A stretch of 64,000 nucleotides of DNA from Balaenoptera acutorostrata (GCF_949987535.1 NC_080081.1:54260153-54324152); one strand, 5' to 3'; counted from the first letter of the stretch, positions 46,030 through 59,849 are shown. Program-made: numbers and translations. The notes: generated by a model not told the origin, from the letters alone.

Positions 46030-48095
46030 TTTTAAAACTTCCAGAGCAAGGTGCCACAAGCCTGAGAAATTGTTTCCTCTGATCTCTTGGGTTTTAATGA
46101 CTAGCTAGCAGCATTCAGTTACAAACTGGCCATTAACAAGAAATCTAATTGCTATTAGCAGAAAGGTAAACAACTCATACTGGCATCACAAAGTGCACGG
46201 AGGGCCATTATAGAGTATCAAATGAAATGAAGGTTTCCTTAAGAAAAAAATAATAATTCTGCATTTATTAAATAGTATTGCCCCTCCATTCCACATACAT
46301 AGACATATAAAAATAGATGTAAACAATGGTGATGAACTATGACACTTTTTTTTTTAATACATGCAAATAAAGCTGCTAAATAAGCCACAAATCCCATTCG
46401 GTAAGCATTAAATCTTTACCATCATTTAGGGTTTCAAAAACTTAAGCCACTATTAGAAACTCATCTTTTGACCAAAGGTGATCAGGAAAGAGTTTCCTTA
46501 TGATTATGTTATTTTTAAAATGGATATGCATATAGTTATTAAGTTACATTTGTTAAATAGGTGTTATATACTATGTAACTTTATTAAACTAGGAAAAAGG
46601 GAAAGGATAAAAAATATGTATGGAGAAATGTGAGTTTAAGATAACAAAAGACTCTGTTTTATTTTAATACAGTTTCAAATTCTCACCTTCTTTGAAAAGG
46701 TTCATTATGGTTACTTTGACCAGAGTGCCAAAGTTACTCTTTACCTATGTGGAGTCACCCAGGTGATTTTGCATCACTTTATGGTCTATCAGTTAGAGCT
46801 TAAAAACACACACACCTACAAAATCACCAAACACATTCCAGAATCTTTTCCTCTCTAAGTTGGAAGAGTTACAGCTGTGAGTTTCAACCTACAAAGAGAT
46901 CTTATCCTAAAAAATCTTTAGTAAAACAAAAAAGAGATTTATTATTACAAGAACTTTATCTGCATATCACCCCCATATCATAGATGACCAGGAGGCAGGA
47001 TAGACATATTGGAAGTTCACCAGTAATAATTCAAGACTCCTATGGCATTTTTCTGTAATTGTGAATGTTAGAAATTGAGTCTTAGTGAAGAAAAAGGTAT
47101 CTATTAAAGTCTGTTATCAATGTCATTATCAGGTTTGGAAAAACTGAATTTTACCTGGAATTATTTTTTTTAAATAAACTTCTAAGTATTAAAGAGGATC
47201 TGAAAGTGACTATAAAAGTCATATAATGCCAAAACCATCTCAGATGTGCTCACGGTAATTGTGTCCTCAATACTGTAGACCTTTGGCCCAGAGGGAGAGG
47301 AGTGGACCAGATGACGTTCACCGCAAACCTCAGTTTAGAAAAGTCTACAGTACCCCCCAAACCCATTACCTCTCTTCGAATAAAATAGTCCCGTGGTTAA
47401 GAAAATATATAATAGTCATCTTCTCTCTTGTCTCCAGTCTAAGTCTGTGACACTTTGCAAATTCATTTTCTCTTGTTTTTCTCTTTGGAGACAGTGAACA
47501 GCTGGTTGTCATCTTCCAAATACTGTAACAATCCCTCATACACTGAAGATAGTAATTAAGTCATCCTCTCAGCCTTCTCTTTTGAGAAACTCAAATTTCT
47601 TTTTAACACAGATTATCAAAAAATTGCCACAGCCTTGGACATGAAAATTGTTATTGCTTAGACTTCCTCTGTAAACACCACTTGTTTCTGTAAATACTCT
47701 TTCTCCAGAAAAACATTGCCTCCATGAAGTTGAGTCCCTACCTTCGGTCAGGATTTATCCTTCTTACATGACTTCACTGGTGAACTTGGGTTCTCCCTTA
47801 ACCTCGCACAAACACTTCCCTGTTCTCAGGTAGACTTGTGTGACTCTTAACCTCTCAGTCACCTTTCACTCTTTGCCTCCACCCCCTCACATTCTAAAAG
47901 GAGAAAAAGTCAGGAAGAGCAAGTTCCTCCGCAGCCACAAAAAGAGTAGGGCTCCTATGTGACATTCCCAGTTGGGGAAGTTTTCTCCATAGGGTATTGT
48001 TTTAGTATGGTAATAAGATTTTAAAAGAAACAAAGCTTTCCCTTTAGCCATAGCCATATGAAAAAATAGCACTCATCCCATGGAGATCTGAAAGG
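46030..48095. other. Unique sequence, no gene recognised
   Basis: No repeat or gene is recognised. 46060-46270 has several 'taattg', 'attag' and 'ctaat' words and may be conserved non-coding DNA. A short (CA)n tract is at 46806-46814. Confidence 0.4.
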
Positions 48096-48099
48096 AAAA

Positions 48100-48200
48100 A
48101 AAAAAACCAGATTTACTGACTGTGTGATTTGAGGTAAATTATTTAATCTCACATGTTCTTCATCTGCAAAATGGGAATATAATAGCTCACAGAGTTGTTA
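48100..48200 (+). repeat. MIR SINE, left part, broken by an LTR-like insertion
   Basis: 'actgactgtgtgatttgagg', 'taaattatttaatctcacat', 'gttcttcatctgcaaaatgg' follow the MIR core in order. It stops at 'cacagagttgtta'. It appears to go on at about 48693-48741 ('aagaatgaatgaaatcatat', 'gacctgcctgaca'). Confidence 0.65.
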
Positions 48201-48326
48201 CTGACCAGGGTTCTCAGCCTCCTTAATCAATAGAAACTGATCAGAGGTCAGACAAGAAATTCAGGCAAAGCTTCATTGGGAGCCCCTGATGCAGCAGGGG
48301 GCAGCGAGAACAAGTTAACAGGTCTC

Positions 48327-48360
<34 letters not shown>

Positions 48361-48692
48361 CAAGGCAGAGGGCGAGCTGGTTCTTTATATGTAGTGAGGC
48401 AGAGCGGTAGTTAGGTGGTTTGTTCACACCTTTGATGGTGCTGTGTGCAGGGGACATGCGCAGCAACCTGCTTTTGCTCCTGACCCCCTGCTTTTGTTCC
48501 TGGCTCTTCAGAAGTGGCCACTGGGTTTTCGGTCTCTTTGTATCTTGTTGCCCATAATTTGCCCCAACTGTGCATGCATGAGGTTATTTTTAGTCCCTTA
48601 TAGTTTCTTTGTATTTTATTGCTGGAGGAGATGTTTGTCCGGGTGTAAGGACTGCAGTAAAGGGTCCCAGGTCCCAGCCTGTCTCAGAGCTG
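48201..48692 (-). mobile_element. LTR-like element inserted in a MIR
   Basis: About 490 bp unlike the flanks. Read on the minus strand it has an AATAAAATA near 48620, a TATA-like 'acatataaag' near 48385, a GCAA-type tetranucleotide run (48330-48360 as GCTT on plus) and a C-rich end, in an order suggesting an LTR. There is no coding sequence. The edges are set by where the MIR stops and resumes; 'tgtta' occurs at both edges (48196-48200, 48693-48697) and could be a TSD. TG...CA termini are not clean at these edges, so the LTR identity is tentative. Confidence 0.5.
48330..48360. repeat. (GCTT)7 tetranucleotide repeat
   Basis: A clean GCTT array within the LTR-like element. Confidence 0.9.
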
Positions 48693-48744
48693 TGTTAAAG
48701 AATGAATGAAATCATATGTTACCCACCGACCTGCCTGACAAAAC

Positions 48745-51700
48745 TCCTTTCTCTGGCACTTGTGTGACATTTTCATCAAGTGTACTGTTCTCTACGAAAA
48801 TACAGTGGATTAATGAATCAGTTCTTTTGGGTCACATATTTGGATTTAAATAGGGGTTTCCTGGAGTTTTAACCAAAAAACCCAAAATGACTCTAAAAAT
48901 AAGCATTCCAATTATCAAGTCAGCCTTGAGGCAGGAATACCTCCTGAATAAAGCAAACTAACTCACAGGTGTGTGATTTCATCTCATATGTGAGGCATAA
49001 GCATGTTTATTTAAAGACAAATATGCTCATGGAGATCATATCTCAATGATCCTGAGTTGCTTATAATAAGATTTTCTCTGAAATACCAAACTATATATTT
49101 TACTCTGTATTATTTCACTGATAAAGAGGACAACCCTAATCTTGGGAAGATTTGACATGCCAATTTATCCACAATATATATCTAGAATGTTAATGCACCA
49201 ACCTTTCACTTCATTTTACTTTGAATAAAATAAGAATTACTCCGCTTGAGGATAGAATATTTCAAGTGTGAAAAAGTTGAAAATAGTTATATTTTTCTTA
49301 CATGACCACAATTTAGCTGTTCATTTTCTCTCTCTCCTTTCTCCCCCGCTCTATACAGCCTGGAAAAGAAAAATTAAACAGGTAGAACAAATATCTACAC
49401 TCCATAAATATTTTAATAAATAATTGTTTGAGAAAGGCTTGATCATCTACTTACTGGAGTTAATGGATGATTCTTAGAATTTCATAATTTCATGATTTAC
49501 CTGTTTCCTAGTGTCCATAGATAATGATTGATGATCTGCCCAGTAATTAATTTCACTTAAGTCTAGGGATTATAGAGAGGAGGTAGGAAGGAAGGAGTCT
49601 CAGGCAGGAAACAGTTATTTCTGTTAGAAAAAAGAGAGCAATTTTCTAAGCAGCCAAGCTAAATGGCTCAATCAGCCACCCGACAAAACGTTTCCTTACC
49701 TAATATAAGCCTCTTAAATGTCAACCAATTAAAGTCATCACTTACCTAGAAAGTTTATCTTTTCTGTGTTTAGAAGAAAGCTACCTGACTATTTATATAC
49801 CCAGAAATGTGGATGTGTGTGTGTGTCATGTTTGTGAGGTGAGGGTGTGTGGAGGGATTATACATATTTAAAGCTACTTCTGCTTTTCTCTAAATGGCTG
49901 TATTAACGTGCTATTTGGTGACTCATTTTATAAGGTGATTCATTCTCACCCACAGACACATTTCTATTTTTGAAAAGACATATGCCAATATGCCAGTAGT
50001 GTTGAAACACGTTGTGTGTTGTTTATGAAATATTCTACCCCGAAATGGCCATTGTGGGCCATCAACATAACAGGGCTCTCCTGAAATGAATGAGCACAAA
50101 GGGTGCAAAAGTCTTGATGTGAAGAGTGAATGAGGAGCACCTCTTCTAAGTACTTCAGTAGCATTTTACCATTCTCATTAATACCTCTTATTCCATTACA
50201 AAAAAAAGTTTTAAAGGAGTTAACTTGTTATTTGATTAAAGTTCAAGCAAGTTCAATAGAATCCTGCCTTTGCAAGGGTTGTGAAATATTCCTCTAGGAA
50301 AATGTGAGACTCTTATGTTCATTTCCTCCTTGGCATCCCCAGAACTGTGTGGAGGAGACAGCCAACTGGGACCTTATTTGACAGCTAGCCAAGATGGTTG
50401 GACAGAGGAAGTTTAGGATTTCAGAAGGTCAAACTATCTGGTCAGCAAAGTAGGTAAAGAACAGTGGTGGATTTGTTCATGTAACTTCAACACTCCTCTA
50501 AGTAGCAACTCGACAATTTCTTTTGTTTGGTCATCTTTTTCATTAATAATGTCTGAAGGCTCTATTCTACTTCCCCTCCAGAGTTCTCTCTCCCATTCAG
50601 TCCCTCCTCAGTCTGGCTTGTACCATTGATTGATTTTTAAGTATTACACATAATTTAGTTATTTCAAAGGTTACAGTAGCAGGAAAAATTATCTCCAGGA
50701 CTTCCAACATCATCTTCTATGACTTATTTTCAAAACTCATTTTTTTAACATCCTCACTCGGTCCTCATGCCTTTCCTTCCTAGTTTTCTACTCTCTCAGG
50801 TTTTGCTGTCCTCAACAAGATTTTTTTCTTCTGTTTATCTGACTCCTCAATTTCCACTTTTTTTCCCACCATTTTTCCTTGCTAAATAGATTTCACAAAC
50901 CATTACAACGTGTTAGAGCCATACTGGCCAGTAGGGAAGCAAGCCACAGGTTTACTTACCAAGATAGCTCATGAATAATTTCCAACCATGCACATCAGCC
51001 GCAGTCCACACAGCACTACTCCAGCAGTGTAGACCAGCTTCCCCAACACCCACACTCCTGAAAATGCTATACTAATATGTTTCCCAATACTCTTCCCAAG
51101 AAAAAAGGAAGGAGATGGAAGATAGAAGAGAATCAGTCCCTGTATGTCAGTGTAGTAGTGAAGCAGATAAAGGCTAGTGAAGAGGAGAAACCATGAACAC
51201 AATAGCCAAGCGCTTTGGAGGAAAGTGATTAACAGGAGCCATGTGTCCAGCCAGAGGATAAGCAGTGTGTAAAATGGTGAGTTTCTTAAAGAGATAGTAC
51301 TTATGCCCAAAAGTCAAAAGAGCAAACCTAAGCTGAAGTACACAGAGTTAGTCAGCAACTCACTCTGCAAATTGTTTGAATAGAGGCAAAGGTAAATAGA
51401 AATCTTCCTAAGCAAGCAAAGGAGAAAGAAGAAAGTTCAGTTGAAAAAAAAGGTAAAAGTGAACAAATATGAGAAGTTTTAAAGGACACATGCTCTTAAT
51501 CAGGAGAAGAAAGTTAAAAATCTCGAATTATTTTATGGTATAATTACCATGACCAAAAATATACATGTGTGTATATATGGAAGGGATAAGAAGGTAGAAC
51601 TTTTAAAATCATTGCATACACAGTGTGGGTTCCTATCTCAATAAATTTTGTAGAATGTATGCATTCAGGCTGTAAGAAAACTCGGATTCATGGCTTGATG

Positions 51701-53170
51701 GAATGATGGATTACTACCAATATGTGATATTGAATTGTTTTAAAATTCTTTTTATATTCAGATAGTCTTGCAAAAATACATGAACACATAAGTACCAGAA
51801 GTAAATTAGTGTATGTGAACAAATCTGTCATGATCTTGTTATTACAGTGTACAGGCAAAGATCTCATTGCATGAAACATATGTCCAATTCAGCACAGCCC
51901 TTTCAAATCCACAATCCTGAATTTTCCTAAGCAACATTTCTCACAAAGAGCTTTAATTTCTGCAAGAGTTACATCAACCAAAATGTTAAACTTGGAAGGG
52001 AATGGTGTAGAGTTTCAAAAATAAAGGGATAATTAGGTATAATATTCAGGAATACTTAGAAATGTTTACTTCTTGCAAGCAATGGTTTTTCTAAACAAAA
52101 GCTCAGTGTGAATTAATTGTTGTCAAATAAATACACAATCAAGCAAATAACATTTTATAATTCTGAAACAAGCACATAATAGAAACATTTCAAAGATGCC
52201 TAATCCAAGGGAACTGGAAGTAGATTTGTGAATTAGCAAACGTGATGATCTGGCAGTCAACATCTCCGGTTCCCAGTGTTTCAATGCACACTATAGAATG
52301 AGTGCAAAGCACACAGGAAATTAAATATACACAGTGTATGAAAAATTAAGCAGGTGGAGGAACAGAGAAGGGTAATGAGTGAATGAATCTAGAGGGAAAT
52401 AGGAAAGCAGGGAAACTGGAGAAGTAAGAGAAGGAAATGAAAAATACGGGGTTATTCGGAAAATCATTTATCTTCTTTGTTCAACATCTTCTATTGATCA
52501 CCAACAGTGTTGGCAAGTAGCTTGAAGTTGTGATCCTGAGTTGATATTTAATTAAAATCCACTTCTATTTTAATAATATGGTAAACACAAAACAATTCTG
52601 TATGTAAATAACATCAGCAGATGAAGGATAAAAGAAGAATCAAAACTAAGTGCTAGGAAGTTTACAAAGAAGGCAAAGAGCGAATCATGCAGAGAAAAAC
52701 AATAACTAAACTCTGCTTCCAATTTATTGTTATTGTGGCTTTTATTAAGATTCTGTTTTAGTCCAAATGTCATTTTCTTTCTGTCTTATTTGTCTTGCCA
52801 GAGAGGAAAATAAGCACAGACTGCATTTTATTCCTCTTATCTATAAAATTATATCCAAGTTTTGCCTTCACAACTCATTCCCAACTTTCCTTGGGCTGAG
52901 TTATCTTCTTGATCATTACCTTTAACTTCCTCTGAGTAGAACTTTTCCCAAAACTCTCACCCTTGATTACACTAAAATACCAGTTAATGGGGATTTTATG
53001 TATTTACCTAGGGAATGATTTGACATTTGAGATAGATTCCACTAGTCAATCCACCCAACTTCTTTTAAAACCACTTAGATTTATAAGCAACCTAACAGAT
53101 GGTACTTCATAGGTATGCTATATTCCTCTGGGACCCATTGCTATGCATATATGTTCATATTTACACAGAT
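48745..53170. other. Long unique stretch, no gene recognised
   Basis: About 4.4 kb with no clear repeat and no coding signature on either strand. Open frames are short, overlap on both strands and lack domains; the 113-codon minus frame at 50969-51310 starts at TTG. Small TG and GA patches occur at 49813-49826 and 49577-49592. Confidence 0.45.
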
Positions 53171-53174
53171 ATCC

Positions 53175-53640
53175 CTCTACTAACAATAGGGTTATATCCA
53201 ATAAACCTGTCATAAGTGAAAATATTGTAAGTCAAAAAATGCATTTAATGCTCCTAACCTACTGAACTTCATAGCTTAGCCCAGCCTACCTTAAACATAC
53301 TCAGAACACTTACAGTTGGGCAAAATCATCTAATACAAAGTCTATTTTATAATAAAGTGTTGAATATCTCATGCAATTTACTGAATACCATACTGAAAGT
53401 GAAAGAACAGAATGGTTGTCTGAGTACAGAATAGTTGTAAATGTATTGGCGTTTACCTTCATGATCTTGTGGCCAACTGGGAGCTGTGGCCCCTGCCCAG
53501 CATCACAAGAGAGTATGTACCACATATCATGAGCCCAGGAAAAGTTCAAGAGTAAAAAATTCAAAGTACAGTTTCTACTGAGTGTGTGTGGCTTTCACAC
53601 CATCGTGAAGTCAAAAAATCGTAAGTTGGGGACCTTCTGT
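53175..53640. mobile_element. Tigger-like non-autonomous DNA transposon relic
   Basis: 'cctaacctactgaacttcat', 'agcttagcccagcctacctt', 'cagttgggcaaaatcatcta' and 'ataataaagtgttgaatatc' match a known mammalian DNA-transposon repeat. The ends are related: 'gtaagtcaaaaaatg' near 53230 and 'gaagtcaaaaaatcgtaagt' near 53608. No transposase remains. The family name is uncertain. Confidence 0.6.
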
Positions 53641-53852
53641 ATATTTACACATGTGTAAAATGAGAAAATGCTTATGAGATTTCTTTGTAATTTGGAAAGT
53701 GCTTTCCAAATTCAAAATAATTTTTTAATTATAATGGTTAGTCAGTGTCATAAATTTTTGTGCTTCACCAGAAAGTTGGCTAAATTGTGATTCCTTAGTG
53801 GCCTAGCATAGTTACAGCTATAACAAAACTATAGGCTCTCCTAGTAGGGAAA

Positions 53853-54165
53853 TGCCTTAATTCCTTTGGGGTACTATAACAAAATGTCATACACTGGCTG
53901 GCTTAAACAACAAACATTTATTTCTCAAAGTTCTGGAGGCCAATTCCATGTCTGATAAGGGCCCGATTTCAGGAGGGCTGTCTTCACTGTGTTCTCACAG
54001 GGTAGAAGGAGCAAAGATTTCTTACAGGCCTTTTTCATAAGGGCATTAATTGCATTTACGAGGAGTCACCCTCAGGACCTAATCACCTCCCAAAGGCCCC
54101 TCATCCAAACACCATTATGTTAGGCATTAGGGTTCAATAAATGAATTTTAGAAGACACAAATAAC
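53853..54165 (-). mobile_element. MLT1-like LTR (ERVL-MaLR), diverged
   Basis: In reverse orientation: 'actataacaaaatgtcatac', 'ctggcttaaacaacaaacat', 'ttatttctcaaagttctgg', 'ataagggcattaattgcatt', 'gacctaatcacctcccaaag'. This follows the complement of the MLT1/MST LTR consensus. No internal genes. Confidence 0.65.
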
Positions 54166-54169
54166 CAAT

Positions 54170-55770
54170 GCATCACAGGAAGACTTACTAAAGACCATGT
54201 TTGTTCCTTCCTTTCCCAAGAATTGGAAGAAGTTCTGATCTCATGAAATAGAATCACTGAAATTTCTACTTCATTTCCTCTTCCCATTGATCCATGGTGC
54301 CTCAGTTCCAGAGTGAGACATGGCGAGCAAATGGAAATATCAAATGGATATCCTCCTGTAGAATCAGGGTTGAAAGGACAGGTAAACATGTCTCCCAATC
54401 AGGTCAGTAAAGGAGATGAAATGCATGAGAGAGCACAGCCAATCCATCTAGTCCCACATGCCCACCTCACCTGAGCCTCCCATCAGGCAGAGCAAAGACT
54501 TCACAGGAGCCTCCATGGGGCTTGCAGGGCTGGGGGGAGGTGGATGGGAAGCAGCTGTCCCTCCTCTCCTGAGACTCCCATCCTTTCCAGGAACACAGGG
54601 ACTAGCACACTTGTGTGCATCACTATTGTGTTCCAAAATAAACAAATCTCAGACACCTAATATTGGTCCAGGTGATTCTCAAGGTGAAGGGAATCACCTA
54701 TATCCCTTGCACACATCTCAGATCTGTGTGTAGCAAGTGCCTGCACAGGTAGTAGGAATGGCTCACTGAGTTTAGTTATTCTATTCTTGAAGAAGCCCAA
54801 AATTCAGAAAGAACATCGAAGGGGCCAAAAGGGAGGATTTTCTTTTTTCCAAGACTAGCTAAGAAGAAAAGTGAAGCCAAGCCTACATCAGCTCAGCAGT
54901 GAGGTGCACTCTAATGATTTGAATAGGAAGAGATGTACCAATGCCAGGAACATAAAACAGACAGAATTAATTCAAAGATTTGAGACCAGGATGTGATTTG
55001 GCTAAATATTATTTCTACCTTTCTCTCCTTCCAACCCACTTTAATTCAAGCAGCTCACATCTGGTATTTTACGTGAAGTCAAGGGGAAAACCTCAGTGAA
55101 CCGATGCTGAGCAACTCTAGGCTGGGAACTTGGCCTGTGAGCTCATGGGGATGGAGAAAAATCACACAGCAGACCCACCTGCCAATCTCCAGGTTTCAGA
55201 GTGCAGGCTTTGTACAAGCACCTTCATTTCAGTTAGAAGTAATAGATGAAAGAAAGGTAAAATAGTTAAGATATCGTCAACTAGAAGTAAAAATCATGCT
55301 GACCCTGCTCTAAACCATAAGTGGGACATAATTTTCCCAGAAAAAACTTAATCTTCAATTGTGTGTGTGTTCTAATTCAAAATATGTAAATTCCTCCACT
55401 TGGAAGAAGATTTTCTTAACATAAAAAGAATACAATGACCTCATTACTCTGCTGTGATATCCAGCTCATCTATAAATAGCAAATTAAGATGCTACTTTCT
55501 ATATTCTTTTAGAATATCCCTTATTTTTGAACTCAAAGTTATTAGTTTGTTAAAAAATTGTATTTTTTAAGTCATAAAACCTGCAAGGTTTTAATCACAA
55601 CATTAGACTTGAGATATTCTACATACTGCCTAAGTCTGTAGGTCAAAAATAAATAAATAAATAAAACCACTGTGAAACTTGGCCCACTGTACTTAGGACA
55701 TATGTGTTAGAAGGAGTTCAGATGGCCTGTACTGTCAGCCTGATCTCACCTCCATGATGGAGGTGAGTAA
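54170..55770. other. Unique sequence, no gene recognised
   Basis: No repeat or gene is recognised apart from an (AAAT)n stretch at 55647-55665. Confidence 0.4.
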
Positions 55771-55774
55771 CCCC

Positions 55775-55925
55775 ACCAGGAACATATTCACTTCTTCTGA
55801 ACCTCATTCAAACAGTGAGAATAACATCCGACTTATAGGGTTATTGTGAAGATGGTGATAATAAAAGGATCTAGAACTAGCATAGTGCTGGTGCAGAATG
55901 GGTGCTAGACAAATAATAGTGTCCT
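55775..55925 (+). repeat. MIR SINE
   Basis: 'ttctgaacctcattcaaaca', 'gtgagaataacatccgact', 'agggttattgtgaagatgg', 'catagtgctggtgcagaatg', 'ggtgctagacaaataatag' follow the MIR order. Confidence 0.65.
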
Positions 55926-55929
55926 TTAC

Positions 55930-57490
55930 TTTCTTATGGCACCATGGGTCTCCTCTAATGTGCAAAGCTGTCAAGCTAACAAAATAACTGAGAAAAGGGA
56001 CTATACTCCCAATAACATTTTAAAAAATCTGGGTGCATAATTTGAAAATTGAGATTGATGCACAGTCATCCCCCAGCAACTAAAAGGAGCATTTCTCACC
56101 TAGGAAATACCATCTCCACTAATCTTGCTCAGAAGAATTCCTGCCAATAGCTTGTATTTCTCTGTCCACGTTTTATTCCCATTTATAAATGAATATTTCA
56201 AGGTGATTTATCAGAAGCTCCTTAATGCTGATCTGATAAGATAGGCACCATAAATTTGTAAGGACTCCTGGGATATTTCCCAGTTTAGCCTGGCTTCTAG
56301 TGGAGATCCTTTTGTGTGTTAGATCTCATTATTTTGTTCAGTTCTGAGGGATCAGTTGGAGCTTCAGGTCTTATTGTTTATAGTCCCTTTAGAGGAGCTC
56401 TGAGATATGCCAGACTGCTGTTCTCTGTTTCCCCAAATTTCAAAAATATGCCACAGAATTTTTACTCTCTTCAGGATATCAGTGTTGTATACACATCTGG
56501 GCAAGTTTGGGGAAACATCTCGTATTTTGCATTAGGGTGCTCTTCTATAAACAGGGGGTCATCTGCTCTCATTTCCCCCCATAGTCTGAACAGTATGTGG
56601 AGTTGTTGCCAAAAATGGGCAGAGGTTTCTGTGATCAGGGGACTAGTCAAGGTGTGGGCTGGGAGATGAGGAAGCATGGATCAAACTTGAAGAATGGGCA
56701 GGCGAATAAATAAGCAGATGAACTAAATTAGGTGTACATATTGGGTGTGCCAGGGGTAAGGAGCATTGCAGTAAATGCAGGGCCAGGTGAAGGAGTTGCA
56801 GAGGGAGCAAGTAAGCACAAAGAGTGACATAAGGAGTATTAAATTGCATAATGCATTGGTCAGGTGATTCACACAGATAAAGGATATATATCCACAAGCA
56901 AGGGATATATATTGCGGTATTTCTTCATGAAAAGGAAGTTACCAGTGAAACACCTCTCCCTAAAGATGCCAACAATGGTTGGACAGTCTGCAAAATTACA
57001 GACCAAAATACAGACATGCATGCCTCCTATTCATCACCAATTCAATCTCATTAGATGCACATTTATGTTTTACCTTCATGTTCCACCTAAAATTTCGGAG
57101 TTTTTAGGAGTTTTCAATTCTTAGAGTCTGAAAAATATTTTTTTCTTTGAAAACTAACAATACACAAAAAGACATTCACTTTAAAACTTGTCTTTCATCC
57201 TATTTACTAATGACAGAAAAGCAGCTAGATATTACTGAAAATACGACCATGACCTTAACTAAATTAAATCAACATAATTCAACAGCATAGAATATACACC
57301 CTATGGCTACAAGCATGTGCATCTTTCTTTACAGCTCCATTAGTTTGCACCTGAGCTTCAGCCCTTTGAAAATGTCAGTACACATAGGTTGTGGAGATAG
57401 TCAAATCCTTATCCTTGGTTCGTTAATATGATTGCAGTCACTGAATTGGTTTGAATTCACATCCAAGGGCACTATGCACCAACACACTTT
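55930..57490. other. Unique sequence, no gene recognised
   Basis: No repeat family or coding domain is recognised. The 117-codon frame at 56316-56669 shows no motif. Confidence 0.4.
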
Positions 57491-57499
57491 CCAAGGATA

Positions 57500-57570
57500 A
57501 AGACAGAAATAGAGATGAGATGGAGATAGAGATAGAAATTGTAGATAGATTATATTGATAAACTATTATA
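57500..57570. repeat. GAGATA-type low-complexity repeat
   Basis: Imperfect units of 'gagata' and 'tagata'. Confidence 0.7.
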
Positions 57571-57574
57571 GATA

Positions 57575-58690
57575 AATGCAATATAATTCTTATATCATCT
57601 CACACACCTATCACAGCAAAGGACGCTTTTTAAACAAGATCATGAATGGCTCATTAATGAAATGTTTTTGGTATTCTCCTAAAGAAAGCATTCCTAAAAC
57701 CACTTTTAATTGCACTGTAACCTATACAGTATATGTGGTTGATTCTATTCTAGACTCGGTATTTGTTTGGGGTTACCTTTAGAAAACAAAATTGCTGAAA
57801 GGTGATTGTCAATCCCTAACATCAAGTGTAAACTCTCAGAGCTTGAAAGAGCAGATGCAGGTTTTCATTCTTTTCATGGATATAAAAGCTGCAGAGTACT
57901 ATACACGACTTTGCTCAGTGTTAATTGCATAGAACAAAAACAGGGGGAAAACATCTAAACAGGCTGTGAAGAAAAGGAGAGACCAAAAGGTCGACTCGGA
58001 AGGAAAAAATGAAACTAAATACTTCAAAAACATATATATGATAGAAAATTGAGAAATTGAAACTAAAATGTACAAGAAAAAAGATCATTTTTCCTGTCAC
58101 TTTTAACACTCTTTTGTTCTGACACGTCTACCATGCTATCAATGCTATCTTACTATATTTAAATTTTCAAGTACACTGAAGCTTGAGAGTTGATTGTTTA
58201 AAAATGAAAGAAAAGTTAAGCAAAACAACCAAACATTGAAGAGAGATTTCAGCTTAATTTAGAATAGAACCTAATTCATCCCTGCTGGTTTTTCCATTCA
58301 TGTTGGCAAGGTTAATTTGTGTCCCACATTATTTCACTCTTTCTACTCACTACTTTTGCAAGGAAATAAAAATAAATTCAATCTCACCTTTAAGGAGTGA
58401 TAATTATGTTTCCACTGCTTATGTGAAAGGTCTTAGTAACTCCCTCCTGCCTGAGACTTTTTGAGTTATGGGTCTTTTACCTTCCTAACAGAAACATAAT
58501 AACCATACTTCACAGGTGAGGCATCCTGAGGTTGTAAATGGGAAGATGAAGTTCCAGCTCCTCTTGGCAAAACAGCCTCCACTGGAGGGTGGAAGAATCA
58601 GATCTGAATCATTCAATGTGCTGATTCCTCAGGTAGATATTCTTTGTCCCACATAGCTGTTTGGGGATTAAGAAACCCAAGAATCTTATG
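57575..58690. other. Unique sequence, no gene recognised
   Basis: Nothing clear. 58490-58640 may hold a very diverged reverse MIR ('cttcacaggtgaggcatcct'). Confidence 0.35.
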
Positions 58691-58699
58691 AGCATGGAA

Positions 58700-58820
58700 A
58701 ACACGCACACATACACACACATACATGTGTGTATATAACATCTACTTTATATATTATAATTTATATATGCATGCATATATAAATACATTTATGTGCATTT
58801 ATGTGTGTGTGTGTGTTTTA
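58700..58820. repeat. (CA)/(TA)/(TG) microsatellite cluster
   Basis: (CA)-rich at 58704-58724, TA-rich in the middle, and (GT)n at 58803-58817. Confidence 0.85.
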
Positions 58821-59199
58821 ATCATGGTGCTATACAAAGCGATTAACTGTGGCCTCATACTGGGCCATATATAAACAGCGTAATCTTTTTCTTCATGATA
58901 GTTTTCCAAAGAGTTGATGATAGCTATCTTAATATGCTCATAATGGATCACATAACTTTATAATTATTTGTTGGGGATACCTGAGTTATTGCTTACTATA
59001 CATATTTATCAGTTCAAGTGAAACACAACTGTCACTCATCAGTTTAAGCTGTTTTCATCTTTTTTCCCCCTGAATCCACTAACCAGTAGTTGAGGAAAAG
59101 AACAGATTTATCTTGGTAGTAACACAGAAAACCTACAGAATGAACTTTGGCACAAGATGGACATGGCATGAAGGTCCAAAGAACAACTCAGCCAAATGT

Positions 59200-59345
59200 T
59201 TACCTGTTTGTACATGTATTAAATTACTGATATCTCTATGCTTCAGTGTCATCATCTCAGAAATTGGTATTAAAAAATATGGTTTCTGTAAATATTACAT
59301 GAAATTATTTACATATTACAATTTGCAAACTGGCACATAATGACA
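59200..59345 (+). repeat. MIR SINE, diverged
   Basis: 'atctctatgcttcagtgtca', 'tcatctcagaaattggtatt' and 'ttgcaaactggcacataatg' follow MIR in order, with heavy divergence. Confidence 0.45.
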
Positions 59346-59849
59346 GAAAACAGTTCATTGTTATATTATTTCTTAAGATGGGGATGACCCTATTCCATTC
59401 CAAAGGTTTCATGAAATTAGACTTTTAGTTATATTTAAAAAGTGACAGACACATGCCATGTTAGGTCTAAGATGTGCATTGTGAAGCATGGGACAGTCTA
59501 AACATTTATGATATGGAGAAAGTCTAAAGAGTCATCTCTATGTAATGAACCATAATAAATATGGGAGTACTTCCTACTCTAACTTTGGGTAAAATTTGTT
59601 ATAGAAAATATGGTTACTGCTCACCAACCATACCATGTGACCCCCTCCCTCCTCCACATTTCCCAGCTTCCCTTGTTTGGACCATGTAATTATGTCTTGT
59701 CAATGGTTAGCAACAAAATATGTCATTTCTGGTCCAACAGTTTAAAGAGTGGCTTGAGTTCTCCAAACTCTGTCTTCCCCAGACCAAGCATAATGAATGT
59801 ATTCTGTGGAAATAACAGACATAGAATGGAAACAGTCTAGATTCCGCAG

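Noticed and set aside
50969..51310. 113-codon hydrophobic minus-strand frame
   Set aside because: It starts at TTG and shows no known membrane-protein family. Its hydrophobicity follows from pyrimidine-rich DNA.
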